Positions 42,392 to 52,575 are shown, counted from the stretch's first letter. The stretch is DNA of 64,000 bases from Chondromyces crocatus (GCF_001189295.1 NZ_CP012159.1:10435856-10499855); one strand, 5' to 3'. Notes: generated by a model not told the origin, from the sequence alone. Program-made: numbers and translations.

Positions 42392-44200
42392 TCAGTTGAT
42401 CTGCAGGTTCGGTGCGGCCGTACCCGTCTGCCCACCGCCAGCGACACCGCCCGTGGGATTCGAACCACCCGTGCCGCCAAACCCGGGCACGCCGGTCACG
42501 CAGGTATTGCCCCCGAAGGTGAAGTTCACACCGCCACCACGTGCGAGGCAGGCGCTCGGTCCACCACCACCGCCGGCACCAGGGCCGCCCGAAGCGCCGT
42601 TTCCGCCCGCGCCTCCAGGCGCGCCCGAGCCGGAGTCATCGGCGCCCGAGCCCGGGGATCCAGGCTGTCCCCCGAGCTGCCCCGCGGCGCCGTTCCCCCC
42701 GTTGCCTCCGCGGCCACCGTTGCCGGTCGAGATGGTGTTGTCGGTGATGATCACCCTGCCCGCCGCCGCGAAGATGCCGAAGCTGCCGCCACCCCCCTGG
42801 CCCCCGAGGCCTGCCGCACCGCCCAGCCCTCCGCAGCCGCCGCTGCCACCGCCGCCACCGCGATCGGCGCTGCACTCGTTGACGCAGACCCCGAAGGTAT
42901 AGAAGCACTGGGAGCCGCCGCCGCCACCGCCGCCACCGCCGCCACCTCGGCCATTGGAGCCCGCCGTCCCGTTGCCGCCACTGGCCGGCGAATAGAGCCC
43001 GCCTGCAATGGAGCCCAGCACGGCACCGCCCGCGCCGGGTGCTCCCTGGGCGGGACTGAACCCGGGCGAGCCAGGCTGGCCACTGGGGCTGGTCGTGTAG
43101 CAACGCCCTGACGACCCTCCACTGCTCCCTCCTGGAGCACTGCCGCTTCCAGCGGAGCCGTTCTGGCCGCCGGTGTTGTTGTACCCCCCGTCGCCGCCTC
43201 TTCCCCCGAACTCGACGCAGGCCGTCTGGGGGCCACCCGCCCCCATCGAGCTGCAGCCATTGCAGCCGTTCTGCCCTCCATTGCCGGACGAGGCCACTCC
43301 GCTCGCGTGGGCCGTGCCATGCGTGCCGTTGGAGCCGTCCTGGCCTGCCTGCACGGTCATCACGTTGTAGCGCACATAGAGCTCGCCGAGACCGCCGCCC
43401 AGCCGCACGCCGTAGGTCGTGGTGCCCACGCTCGGTGACCGGAGCGCTTCGATCGTCATCCCTTCGAGGTGCGTTTCCCTGTCGATCTGGGGTGCATCGA
43501 ACACCGTCCCCGTGGCCCGCACGGTGGTGGTCACGGTCGGCTTGCGCCGGAACTTGAAGTCGGTGTCGTTGTGATCGAAGCCGCCGTAGATGCTGATGCC
43601 GGAGACCACGGAGATCGTTCCTTCGTAGATCTCGCCCGACAAGCAGACCGACGGCACACCCGCGGCCTGCGCCTGCTGGATCGCGGCGGAGATGGTCTGC
43701 ATCGGGCTCTGACGTGTGCCCGCGTTGGCATCGCTGCCCTGGCTCGCCGACACGTAGACGCACTGTTCGGTGAGGCCGTCACCGCCGTCGCAATTGTCGT
43801 CGATGAAATCGTCGTCGATGGGGTCCACGGAGACCGAGGTCTGCTCGCACGCGTACTCGCAGCCACACACGCCCGTGAGCGGATTGCCGTCGATGTCCCA
43901 GAAGCCGTCGGGGCATCCGGTGGCACACGGATCCACGGTGCCGCCGCCCTGGCCTCCTTCGCCGCCAGCGCCCTCACCCCCCTGCCCTCCTTCACCGCCA
44001 CCGCCGCCCGAGGCCGAGGTGGTGCTCGTCGTCGTGGTCGTCGAGGTCGTCGTGGTGGTCCCTCCGCCCGATCCACTGGCGCCACCGTTGCCTCCCCCCG
44101 TCGTCGTGGGAGCCGTGATGGAGTCACTTTCCGCGCAGCCATAAGAAGCCAGCATCAGGAAGGAGAGCAAGGACGAGCCGACAAGCAATCGCGCGCGCAT
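42392..44200 (-). CDS. Glycine-rich PGRS-like lipoprotein
   Basis: 602 residues. The lipobox ASYGC gives Cys22. A Thr/Gly linker with runs of Thr is followed by a Cys-rich segment (CATGCPDGFWDIDGNPLTGVCGCEYAC) and a DUF1565-like right-handed beta-helix start (CVYVSASQGSDANAGTRQSPMQTI, SGEIYEGTISV, ISIYGGFD). The last 320 residues are dominated by GG(N/S/A)G repeats with scattered Cys, recalling PGRS or silk-like domains. Probably a surface-exposed adhesive or matrix protein. No enzyme motif is seen. Promoter position is unclear. Confidence 0.8.
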   Translation of the reverse strand: MRARLLVGSSLLSFLMLASYGCAESDSITAPTTTGGGNGGASGSGGGTTTTTSTTTTTSTTSASGGGGGEGGQGGEGAGGEGGQGGGTVDPCATGCPDGFWDIDGNPLTGVCGCEYACEQTSVSVDPIDDDFIDDNCDGGDGLTEQCVYVSASQGSDANAGTRQSPMQTISAAIQQAQAAGVPSVCLSGEIYEGTISVVSGISIYGGFDHNDTDFKFRRKPTVTTTVRATGTVFDAPQIDRETHLEGMTIEALRSPSVGTTTYGVRLGGGLGELYVRYNVMTVQAGQDGSNGTHGTAHASGVASSGNGGQNGCNGCSSMGAGGPQTACVEFGGRGGDGGYNNTGGQNGSAGSGSAPGGSSGGSSGRCYTTSPSGQPGSPGFSPAQGAPGAGGAVLGSIAGGLYSPASGGNGTAGSNGRGGGGGGGGGGGSQCFYTFGVCVNECSADRGGGGGSGGCGGLGGAAGLGGQGGGGSFGIFAAAGRVIITDNTISTGNGGRGGNGGNGAAGQLGGQPGSPGSGADDSGSGAPGGAGGNGASGGPGAGGGGGPSACLARGGGVNFTFGGNTCVTGVPGFGGTGGSNPTGGVAGGGQTGTAAPNLQIN

Positions 44201-44534
44201 CGGTGAATGATGCCGTTCTCTGGCCTACCTGCAAAGTCCCTAGCACTTCGCACCTCGGCGAATTACCAGCCCCTCCCGGGAGTACAGCACGCCTGCACAG
44301 CGCGGCTGGATTGACACGTGGCATCATGACGCGTGGGTGCGACGTGGCGCGTGGGCGGCACGCGGGTAGCTCGTGGACGGCACGCGGGTAGCTGGTGGGC
44401 GGCTCGTGGGTAGCGCGTGGGTGGCGCGCAGGTGCGAAGCGGATTTCTCTCCTCGCGATCCCCCCTCGCGCTCTCTCTCTTCGCGGTCCCCCCGCGCGGT
44501 GCTGCGCGTGCGATAGTGTCGAGACAGCCATTCC
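44201..44534. other. Divergent intergenic region with a 22-bp repeat
   Basis: 334 bp between divergent lipoprotein genes, with both promoters. At 44351-44430 a 22-bp unit, gtgggcggcacgcgggtagc plus tc, occurs about four times (44351, 44373, 44395, 44417), degenerating to the right. A TTGACA lies at 44321 but I see no matching -10. Confidence 0.5.
44351..44434. repeat. 22-bp degenerate tandem repeat, four copies
   Basis: Units begin with gtgg at 44351, 44373, 44395 and 44417. The first three share ggcggcacgcgggtagc with few changes. This is non-coding. Confidence 0.65.
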
Positions 44535-45638
44535 ATGCGACGCCTGCTCTCCCGCCTCTTCCTCGCCGTGCCCCTCGGGTTGCTCTCCGCCGCGGTTCAT
44601 GGCGCTTGCTCGCCGGACTCCGGGGTCACGCAGTCGTCGTCCAGCACGACCGGCGGCGAAGATGACGGCGGCCTGCTCGATCCGCCGCCGGACACGGGCA
44701 TCCTGGATCCAGACGCCGCCTGCGCGCTGGTCACGGAGGAGGCCATCTCCGTCCCGCTGAATCTCTACATCTTGCTGGACAAGTCCTCCTCGATGGCAGG
44801 GGACAAATGGCAAAGCGCCAAGGTGGGGCTCACGGCCTTCCTGAATGACGCGCGCTTCGAGGGCATCCGCGTGGCCTTGCGGTTCTTCCCGCGCGCGGCC
44901 GACAACGTCCCCGCCTGCGATCAGTTCGCTTACAAGGAACCCGCGGTCGATTACGGGCCATTGCCTGGAAACACGAGCGCCCTCCTGCAGGCGCTCGATG
45001 CAGAGACCCCCAACGGGTTCAATACGCCCATCTACCCCGCGCTCGGTGGCGCTTTGCTCAAGGGCATCGAGGTCGCGCAGAACAACCCGGGAGAGGCCTC
45101 GGCCGTCTTGCTGGTGACGGATGGGCAACCGGCCGGCCCGCAAGGCACCTGTGGCGGTGTGAACCCCGAGGATCCCACGGTGATCGCGAACCTGGCGAGG
45201 ACGGGGGCGCAGCACGACCCGCCGGTCCTCACGTACGTCATCGGGCTCCCCGGGGCCGATCAGACGTTTTCGAATCAGGTGGCGAGCGCGGGAGGCACCA
45301 GCACGGCCGTGCTCGTGAGCGCCAGCAACGTCGCGGCGGAGTTCCAGGCGGCGCTCACCCGCGTGACCGGTGACGCGCTGCCTTGCGAGTACGAACTACC
45401 GACCGACGTGAAGCAAGGGAACGTCGCGATCACGAGCGTGAACGTGCTTTTGACCCTGGGCGCCGACGAGCCGAGCGTGCTCCCCCAGGACGCCGCCTGT
45501 GATGGCGCTGGCTGGCGCTACGACATCCCGGGCGACCCGTCGCACATCGAACTCTGCCCCGCGACCTGCGCCTCCTTGAAGCAACAGGACGCCGCGAAGA
45601 TTCAGATCCTGCTCGGCTGCACCACGATCGTTCAGTAA
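44535..45638 (+). CDS. vWA-domain lipoprotein (Cys-rich)
   Basis: 367 residues. The lipobox HGAC gives Cys25. A short Ser/Thr/Gly/Asp-rich linker leads to a vWA domain (about 75-270) with the MIDAS LDKSSSMAGD (Asp82) and LLVTDGQPAG. Conserved TPIYPALGGALLKG supplies the Thr of the metal site. The C-terminal 100 residues hold four Cys, probably two disulphides (AACDGAGW, LCPATC). This type differs from the YfbK-like trio and resembles other myxobacterial surface vWA lipoproteins. Function is unknown, probably adhesion. Confidence 0.82.
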   Translation: MRRLLSRLFLAVPLGLLSAAVHGACSPDSGVTQSSSSTTGGEDDGGLLDPPPDTGILDPDAACALVTEEAISVPLNLYILLDKSSSMAGDKWQSAKVGLTAFLNDARFEGIRVALRFFPRAADNVPACDQFAYKEPAVDYGPLPGNTSALLQALDAETPNGFNTPIYPALGGALLKGIEVAQNNPGEASAVLLVTDGQPAGPQGTCGGVNPEDPTVIANLARTGAQHDPPVLTYVIGLPGADQTFSNQVASAGGTSTAVLVSASNVAAEFQAALTRVTGDALPCEYELPTDVKQGNVAITSVNVLLTLGADEPSVLPQDAACDGAGWRYDIPGDPSHIELCPATCASLKQQDAAKIQILLGCTTIVQ

Positions 45639-45657
45639 AGCGCCGCGCGACGCCGGG

Positions 45658-45687
45658 CCGGCCTCCAGGAGCGCTGCGTGAGGCCGG
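45658..45687. terminator. 8-bp stem hairpin between convergent genes
   Basis: CCGGCCTC (45658-45665) pairs perfectly with GAGGCCGG (45680-45687) across a 14-nt loop, between the stops of the vWA lipoprotein and the convergent kinase. It could terminate transcription from both sides. Confidence 0.5.
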
Positions 45688-45699
45688 ACCGGGGAGGGC

Positions 45700-47292
45700 T
45701 CAGAACTTGAGCTTGATCACGGCGGCGCCGACGGCGATGACGACCACCAGCAGTCCGAGCACGATCAACGCCATCGGGCTGCGTCGCGCTGGCGCTGCCG
45801 GTTTCGTCACCGCGACGCTGGCCGCTCTGCTGCGGCTCGGCTCCGCGCTCGTCGCCGTCGTCTTGGTCGGCGTGAGGACCAGCTTCGGCTCGCTGCTCGG
45901 CTTCGGCTCGCGGCTCGACTTCGGCTCGCGGCTCGACTTCGGCTCGCGGCTCGACTTCGGCTCGCGGCTCGACGAGGGGTCACCCGAGGAGGCCGCTTTC
46001 AAGGCCCCGCCGGTGCTCTCCGGCTCCGACTTCCTTCCGCTCCCGAGTTCGCCTCGCCCGCTCAGATCCGGCTCCGAGCGTCGCGAGACCCCCGGGTCGG
46101 ATTTGCGGAGCAGCGAGGGGTCGCCTCGACGGACCGACTTGGGTGCGCTCGAGCTGGGCGCCTCCTGGCCACCTGCAAACAGCAGGGCCACGCTGCGCAT
46201 CATCACCTCGGTCCCGTCTTCGGGGCGCAGGGGTCGCTCGAACTCGTCGTCCTCTTCGCGAGGCGGGTAGAGGTCCAGCTCCTCGGCGGCGCTCACGATC
46301 TTGCCGGTCCGCTCTTCCGCGACGCCAGGCATCAAGGAGGAGACGAGGGTGCCGATGTCCTTCTTCGACATCCGCTCGCCCAGGCCGGCCCTCACCTTGT
46401 CGAGGTCCTTCCGGAGCTCTGCCGCGGTCTGGTAGCGATCGTTCGGATCGCGCGCCAGCGCCTTCATGATGATGCGGTCCAGCTCGGGCGGGAGATCCGG
46501 CATGATCTCGAGCGGTGCCTGCGGCGTCCGCGTCGTGATCTGCGCCATCACCTCCATGAACCCGCGGCCGCGGAACGGGGGATGGCCCGTGACCAGCAGG
46601 TAGAGGAGGCAGCCAAACGAGAAGAGGTCGCTGCGCCGATCGATTTTCTCGCCCGACACCTGCTCGGGGGAGAAGTAGGCGGTCTTGCCCTTGATGACGC
46701 CGGCCTTGCTGACCTGGGTCTGGGCGCGCGACTTGGCGACGCCGAAGTCGACGACCTTCACCGTGCCATCGAACCCCACCATGACGTTCTGCGGGGTCAC
46801 GTCGCGGTGGATCAGGTGAAGCAGCTCACCCGTGTCGTCGCGTACCTCGTGGGCCGCGTGCAGTCCGGCACAGGCGGCGACGGCGACGTGGAGCACCCAG
46901 TTGAGCGGGAGCAAGGAGCGCTTGGCGTTCTGAGCAGACGCCAGCTTGGCGAGGGACTCGCCATCGATCCACTCCATCGCGATGTAGGGCCGCTCGCGGA
47001 CCTCGCCGCAGGCGAAGATCTCCACCACGTTGGGGTGGAGGATCAGCGAGGCCGCCCGGGCCTCGTCCAGGAACATGGCGCGCACGTCCGAGTCGCTGTG
47101 CAGCGCATCCGAGACGAGCTTGACCGCCACGACTTGCTCGGCCCCCGAACCGTGCGCTTCCCGGCGTCGAGCAGCCCACACTGTGGCCATGCCGCCAGAA
47201 GCTGCGGGGTAAAGCAGCTCGTACTTGCCGACGATGTCACCCGGCGCAAAGCCGTCGTGCTCGTCTTTCCAATCGTCGCCCCACGGGTCCAT
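45700..47292 (-). CDS. Tail-anchored Hanks-type Ser/Thr protein kinase
   Basis: 530 residues from the ATG at 47292. An in-frame ATG at 47337 is also possible. The kinase domain (about 23-300) has ASGGMATVW, catalytic Lys58, HRDVTPQN, DFGVAK and TAYFSPEQVSG. HRDVTPxN instead of HRDIKPxN is common in myxobacterial kinases. The C-terminal half is disordered, with four SSREPK hexapeptides encoded by nearly identical 18-bp repeats. It ends in a single membrane helix (LIVLGLLVVVIAVGAAVI) right at the C-terminus, so the kinase is tail-anchored with no external sensor. Confidence 0.92.
   Translation of the reverse strand: MDPWGDDWKDEHDGFAPGDIVGKYELLYPAASGGMATVWAARRREAHGSGAEQVVAVKLVSDALHSDSDVRAMFLDEARAASLILHPNVVEIFACGEVRERPYIAMEWIDGESLAKLASAQNAKRSLLPLNWVLHVAVAACAGLHAAHEVRDDTGELLHLIHRDVTPQNVMVGFDGTVKVVDFGVAKSRAQTQVSKAGVIKGKTAYFSPEQVSGEKIDRRSDLFSFGCLLYLLVTGHPPFRGRGFMEVMAQITTRTPQAPLEIMPDLPPELDRIIMKALARDPNDRYQTAAELRKDLDKVRAGLGERMSKKDIGTLVSSLMPGVAEERTGKIVSAAEELDLYPPREEDDEFERPLRPEDGTEVMMRSVALLFAGGQEAPSSSAPKSVRRGDPSLLRKSDPGVSRRSEPDLSGRGELGSGRKSEPESTGGALKAASSGDPSSSREPKSSREPKSSREPKSSREPKPSSEPKLVLTPTKTTATSAEPSRSRAASVAVTKPAAPARRSPMALIVLGLLVVVIAVGAAVIKLKF
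45888..45977 (-). repeat. 18-bp coding direct repeats (SSREPK)
   Basis: Four to five copies of an 18-bp unit, gctcgacttcggctcgcg on the plus strand, encode the SSREPK hexapeptides of the kinase linker. The copies are almost identical at synonymous positions. Confidence 0.8.
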
Positions 47293-47326
47293 GCCAGTGC
47301 GCTCCCCGACGATGCTAGAGGACTTC

Positions 47327-47400
47327 CAGCAGGACAAGAGAAACAGAACACCAGATTGATGTTCATGAGCAAAAAGAAGTCCTGCTGACCTTTGAGGTCA
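47327..47400. promoter_or_regulatory. Inverted repeat and 15-bp palindrome in kinase leader
   Basis: CAGCAGGAC (47327-47335) pairs perfectly with GTCCTGCTG (47379-47387) across 43 nt. Directly after, TGACC-TTTGA-GGTCA (47386-47400) is a perfect 5-bp-arm palindrome. Both lie just upstream of the kinase start in a locally less GC-rich stretch, suggesting an operator or RNA leader structure. Confidence 0.4.
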
Positions 47401-47580
47401 CCTTCTAGCCAGTCGTCAGCCTCCTGAGGGTAGTTGACTTCGCTGTAGGCTTCAGTTTGCTCGACTGAGGCCGTTTCAGCTATCCGGCATGGGCGAAATC
47501 CGCCAGTCGACGCGCCAGGGCCTGCTGAAAGGGGCGAGGAGGGGGGCCAAAGGGGCGACGGCCGGCGCCGCTCGGCCACC

Positions 47581-47634
47581 CGCGAGGCCCGCGAGGCCCG
47601 CGAGGCCCGCGAGGCCCGCGAGGTCCGCGAGGCC
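47581..47634. repeat. 9-bp tandem repeat, six copies
   Basis: Six copies of gcgaggccc, the fifth with one change, lie about 100 bp before tssC. Simple-sequence expansion. Confidence 0.75.
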
Positions 47635-47729
47635 ACAGCGCCGCCCGAGCATCCGGTCTCGGGCGATCCGGGGTTCGATGCCGGCGGGGGCGTTCACGTC
47701 GGCTCAAGGCCGTGGCAATGTGATGGACC

Positions 47730-49199
47730 ATGGAAGCCCAGCCCGCCGAGGCAACGCCCGAAGTCCCCCGGACGATGCTGGAGGAGATCCTGGCGAGCTC
47801 GCGGCTGCCGCCAGGGCACGAGGACTACGACGCCGTGGGCCGCGGCGTCCGCGCCGTGGTCGGTGATGTGGTCCGGCGCCGGGGCGCGGACGAGAAGATC
47901 GACAACGCGCTCGTCGACCAGATCATCGCCGAGATCGACGCCGGGCTGTCTCGCCAGATCGACGAGATCCTGCACCACCCCGCCGTTCAACGCCTGGAAG
48001 CGGCCTGGCGCGCCCTGAAGTTCGTCATCGATCGGGTCGAGTTCCGCGAGAACATCCGCGTCGAGCTCCTCAACTGTTCCAAGGAGGATCTGCTCGCCGA
48101 CTTCGAGGACAGCCCCGAGGTGGTGAAGAGCGGTCTGTACAAGACCGTGTACTCCGCCGAGTTCGGCGTCTTCGGTGGCAAGCCGTTCGGCGCGATCATC
48201 TCCAGCTACGAGTTCGGCCCCAGCCCGCAAGACATCGCGCTGCTCCAGAAGTGCGCCTCGGTCGCGGCGATGTCGCATGCGCCCTTCTTCGCCGCCGCGG
48301 GTCCGCTGTTCTTCGGGCAGAAGAACCACCTGAACCTCCCTCATCTCGGGGAGATCAAGGCGATGTTCGAGGGCCCTCAGTACATCAAGTACAACTCGTT
48401 CCGCGAGAGCGAGGACGCGCGCTACGTGGGGCTGCTCTTGCCGCGGTTCCTGCTCCGGCTGCCCTATGGGCCGAGCACGATGCGCGTGCGCGCCTTCGCG
48501 TACGAAGAAGACGTGGTCGGCAACCACGAGGCGTTTCTCTGGGGCAACCCGGCCGCGGCGTTCGCCACGCGGCTCGCCGAGAGCTTCGCGCGCAACCGGT
48601 GGTGCCTCAACATCGTCGGGCCGAACTCCGGGGGCACGGTGGAAGGCCTGGTCTTGCATCAGTACGAGGCCATGGGGGCCATCCAGACCAAGATCCCGGT
48701 CGAGGTCTTGCTGACCGAGCGCCGCGAGTTCGAGCTGGCAGAAGAGGGCTTCATCGGGCTGGCGTTCCGCAAGGACACCACGAACGCCTGCTTCTTCTCG
48801 GCCAACTCGGTGCAGAAGCCGAAGTACTACGGGATCAGCGAGGAGGGTCGCACGGCCGAGATGAACTTCCGGCTGGGCACCCAGCTCCCTTACATGTTCC
48901 TCATCAGCAGGCTGGCGCACTACATCAAGGTGCTGCAGCGAGAGAACATCGGGAGCTGGAAGGAGCGGCAGGATCTGGAGCAGGAGATCAACTCCTGGCT
49001 GAACCAGTACGTCTCCGACATGGACGTGGTGTCGCCTGCGGTGCGCTCCAAGCGCCCCCTCCGCAGGGCCCGCGTGCGTGTCACCGATGTGGCGGGCAAC
49101 GCCGGCTGGTACCGGGTGGATCTCGAGGTTCGACCTCACCTCAAGTACATGGGCGCGATGTTCAACCTGAACATCGTCGGCAAGCTGGAAAAGGAGTGA
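47730..49199 (+). CDS. tssC: Type VI secretion system sheath large subunit, orphan
   Basis: 489 residues, the normal TssC/VipB length. Family features in order: VQRLEAAWRALKFVIDRVEF, a YKTVYSAEFGVFGGKPFGAI segment, FFAAAGPLFFGQ, ARYVGLLLPRFLLRLPYG, EAFLWGNPAAAFATRLAESFARN, and the C-terminal INSWLNQYVSDMD with RRARVRVTDV. In a T6SS, TssC pairs with TssB to build the contractile sheath. No tssB, hcp, clpV or baseplate gene is in the window, so it is an isolated copy. A kinase diverges from it and the Bat operon starts 171 bp downstream. Confidence 0.92.
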   Translation: MEAQPAEATPEVPRTMLEEILASSRLPPGHEDYDAVGRGVRAVVGDVVRRRGADEKIDNALVDQIIAEIDAGLSRQIDEILHHPAVQRLEAAWRALKFVIDRVEFRENIRVELLNCSKEDLLADFEDSPEVVKSGLYKTVYSAEFGVFGGKPFGAIISSYEFGPSPQDIALLQKCASVAAMSHAPFFAAAGPLFFGQKNHLNLPHLGEIKAMFEGPQYIKYNSFRESEDARYVGLLLPRFLLRLPYGPSTMRVRAFAYEEDVVGNHEAFLWGNPAAAFATRLAESFARNRWCLNIVGPNSGGTVEGLVLHQYEAMGAIQTKIPVEVLLTERREFELAEEGFIGLAFRKDTTNACFFSANSVQKPKYYGISEEGRTAEMNFRLGTQLPYMFLISRLAHYIKVLQRENIGSWKERQDLEQEINSWLNQYVSDMDVVSPAVRSKRPLRRARVRVTDVAGNAGWYRVDLEVRPHLKYMGAMFNLNIVGKLEKE

Positions 49200-49370
49200 C
49201 CCCTCGTGGGGTGGAGCCTCCTCCAGGGGGGGCTCCGGGGGGCTCCGGGTCGGGCCTGGCGAGAGGCGGGACGACCCCTGCCGGAATGTGACCCTCCACG
49301 GCGACGGGCGGAATAAACACGCCCGTCCGGTTGTCCCGAGGGCACCAAGCCTGTAGAGCAGAGCCCTCCC

Positions 49371-50353
<983 letters not shown>

Positions 50354-50357
<4 letters not shown>

Positions 50358-51295
50358 CCCGCCCCGCCGACGCGCGCAAAGCGGAAGAACCCCAGGAGAA
50401 GCGCTCGTCCAAGCCGCTTCCGACCGAGCTCCTCCGGCAGCTCCGGCGGATCTCGATCCGCACCCAGCGGCTGGCGACGCAGGAACTCTCGGGGTCTTAC
50501 CACTCGGTCTTCAAGGGGCAGGGCCTCTCGTTCCGTGAGGTGCGCGCCTACGCGCCCGGCGACGATGTCCGCTGGATCGACTGGAACGTCTCCGCCCGCA
50601 TGAGCGAGGCCTTCGTCAAGGTCTTCGTCGAAGAGCGCGAGATGACGGTCATGCTCGTCGTCGACGCCTCGCAGAGCGAGCAGTTCGGGACGCGCCGCGC
50701 GTCGAAGGCACAGATCGCTGCGGAGATCTGCGCCCTGTGTGCCTTCAGCGCGATCAAGAACAACGACCGGGTGGGGCTCGTGCTCGCCACCGAGGCCATC
50801 GAGCGGCTGGTCCCGCCGCTGAAGGGCGACAAGCACGTGCTGCGGGTGGTGCGCGAGATCCTCGGGCATGAACCCCAGTACACGGGCACGAACCTCAAGC
50901 TCGCGCTGGAGACCCTGGTCAAGGTGGCCAAGCGGCGCAGCGTGGCCTTCGTGGTCAGCGACTTCTTCGCCACCGGCTTCGAGCGCGCGCTCGCGCTGGC
51001 CGCCGCGAAGCACGACGTCATCCCGGTCATGATCGTCGACCCGCGTGACGAGGAGCTGCCCGACGTCGGGCTGGCCACCTTCGAGGACCTGGAGACGGGG
51101 GAAGAGGTGGTCGTCGACACCAGCGATCGCGCCGTCCGCGATCACTACAAGAAGGCCATGAGAAAGCTGCGCACCGATCGCGATCGCCTCTTCAAGAAGC
51201 TGGCGCTCGACGCGGTGATCGTGAAGGTGGGCGAGAACTACGTGAACCCGCTCCGCGATCTGTTCGCGCGGCGCGCCCGGAGGCTCCGGCGGTGA
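50354..51295 (+). CDS. DUF58 domain protein
   Basis: 313 residues from a GTG that overlaps the MoxR stop. The DUF58 signature is clear: HSVFKGQGLSFREVRAYAPGDDVRWIDWNVSARM. A vWA-like segment follows (MLVVDASQSEQFG, FVVSDFFATGF). There is no membrane segment. DUF58 proteins are the usual partners of MoxR ATPases and vWA proteins. It overlaps the next gene by 4 bp. Confidence 0.93.
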
Positions 51296-52575
51296 ACCCG
51301 GTGCGCTGGACTCTCCGACGCGCCTGTCTCACGGCCACGTCGCTGCTCGTCGCCGTCGCGGTCCCCGCGCTCGTGTACGCGCAGCCCGACGTCCCCGCCG
51401 ACGAGCCGGAGCCGCCTCCTCCTGCAATCAGCGACGACGCGCCCGCGCCTCCTCCCCCTCCAGGGAGCGCAGGCGCGAGCGATCCCGGCGCCCCACCCGC
51501 TCCAGCCGCGCCGTCACCCGCTGGCGCTGCCGCGGAGCGGACCTGGGTCTCCTGCACCGAGCACGTGCCCTCTGGCGCCACCCGGCCGGTCATCCAGGAG
51601 ACGTTCCCGGCGACGGGCTTCAGCGGCTACGCGGCTCCACTCACCATCGTCGTCACGCACGGCAAGGGCGAGACGGTGTTGCCCGAGGGCTTCAAGCTCC
51701 AGCGGGCGAGCGATGCTGCCCGAGGGCTCACCGAGGCGGGCTTCGTCATCCCCGAGGCCGACGCCGGCGCAGGGCCGACCATCGCGCGGCCTGCACCAGG
51801 CAGCCCGGAGGAGCGGGTCACCACCACGGTGATCGTCCCCTTCGTGGCGCTGCCCCCGAAGCCAGGCCGCAACCTGATGGAGCTACCGCCAGTCCCCGTC
51901 GCCATCGCACGCGCGAGCGGGGAGGTCGTGACGGTGTGCACCCGGCCGCACCGCATCCTCATCGAGGATCCGATCGCCAACGAGGTGGATCCCAAGGTCA
52001 AGCCGAACCCCGAGCCTCGCCCTCAGCGCGAAGACTGGGCGTTCGCCAGGCACGCGGCGCTGGCTGCGCTGGCGGGAGCGGTCCTCGCCCTCCTCCTCGC
52101 CTGGCTCATCCGGCGCTGGCGTCAGCGGCCCAAGGTGGTGCACGTGCCGCCGCCCAAGCTCCCCTGGATCGCCGCCATGGAAGAGCTCTCCGCGCTGCGG
52201 CGCTCCAGCTTGCTCGCGGAAGGCCACACCGACGAGTTCTTCGATCGCGTCAGCGACTGCGTCCGGCGCTACCTGGGCGCGCGCTACGGCTTCGACGGCC
52301 TGGAGACCACCAGCGACGAGATGCGCTCCCTCCTGCGCCGTGTCCGTCCTCCCGTCCTGGTGCTGCCGGAGATCGGGGAGTTCCTTTCGGACTGCGACCT
52401 GGTGAAGTTCGCGCGCGTCCAGCCCACGGAGCAAGACTGCCGTGACGCCCTCGAGCGGGGCGAGCAGATCATCCGACGCACCATCCCGCAGCAGGCAGCG
52501 CCGAGCGCTGGCAACGCTGCCCCGCCCGCTGGTGCCTCTGGAGGCTCCTCCACCAGCGACGAGGTGTCCTCGTGA
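51292..52575 (+). CDS. DUF4381-like membrane protein of Bat operon
   Basis: 427 residues, GTG start. The signal peptide ends VYAQ. A Pro-rich segment of about 50 residues and a soluble beta-rich domain (about 85-235) lie outside, and one membrane helix lies at about 247-266 (AALAALAGAVLALLLAWLI). The cytosolic helical domain (HVPPPKLPWIAAMEELSAL to LERGEQIIR) resembles the C-terminal part of DUF4381/BatD-like proteins. The family name is tentative. It lies between DUF58 and the BatA-like gene with 4-bp overlaps on both sides. Confidence 0.75.
   Translation: MNPVRWTLRRACLTATSLLVAVAVPALVYAQPDVPADEPEPPPPAISDDAPAPPPPPGSAGASDPGAPPAPAAPSPAGAAAERTWVSCTEHVPSGATRPVIQETFPATGFSGYAAPLTIVVTHGKGETVLPEGFKLQRASDAARGLTEAGFVIPEADAGAGPTIARPAPGSPEERVTTTVIVPFVALPPKPGRNLMELPPVPVAIARASGEVVTVCTRPHRILIEDPIANEVDPKVKPNPEPRPQREDWAFARHAALAALAGAVLALLLAWLIRRWRQRPKVVHVPPPKLPWIAAMEELSALRRSSLLAEGHTDEFFDRVSDCVRRYLGARYGFDGLETTSDEMRSLLRRVRPPVLVLPEIGEFLSDCDLVKFARVQPTEQDCRDALERGEQIIRRTIPQQAAPSAGNAAPPAGASGGSSTSDEVSS

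Larger units (their letters stand above)
47293..47729. other. Divergent region between kinase and tssC with inverted and 9-bp repeats
   Basis: 437 bp with the promoters of both divergent genes. Contents are a 9-bp inverted repeat (47327-47387), a 15-bp palindrome (47386-47400), and a 9-bp tandem repeat gcgaggccc (47581-47634, six copies). No gene is supported. tssB, the usual neighbour of tssC, is not here. Confidence 0.6.

Noticed and set aside
41568-42480. Long open frames across the 42-bp array that give repeated RGERIAVVLSRTSM-type peptides
   Set aside because: Two units are 44 bp and shift the frame, so the peptide repeat changes register. There is no start signal.
42440-42500. A GGTTCGAATCCC string on the minus strand, identical to the T-arm consensus of tRNAs
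   Set aside because: It lies inside the glycine-rich lipoprotein gene, the flanking bases do not make the 5-bp T-stem, and no acceptor or anticodon arms can be folded around it.
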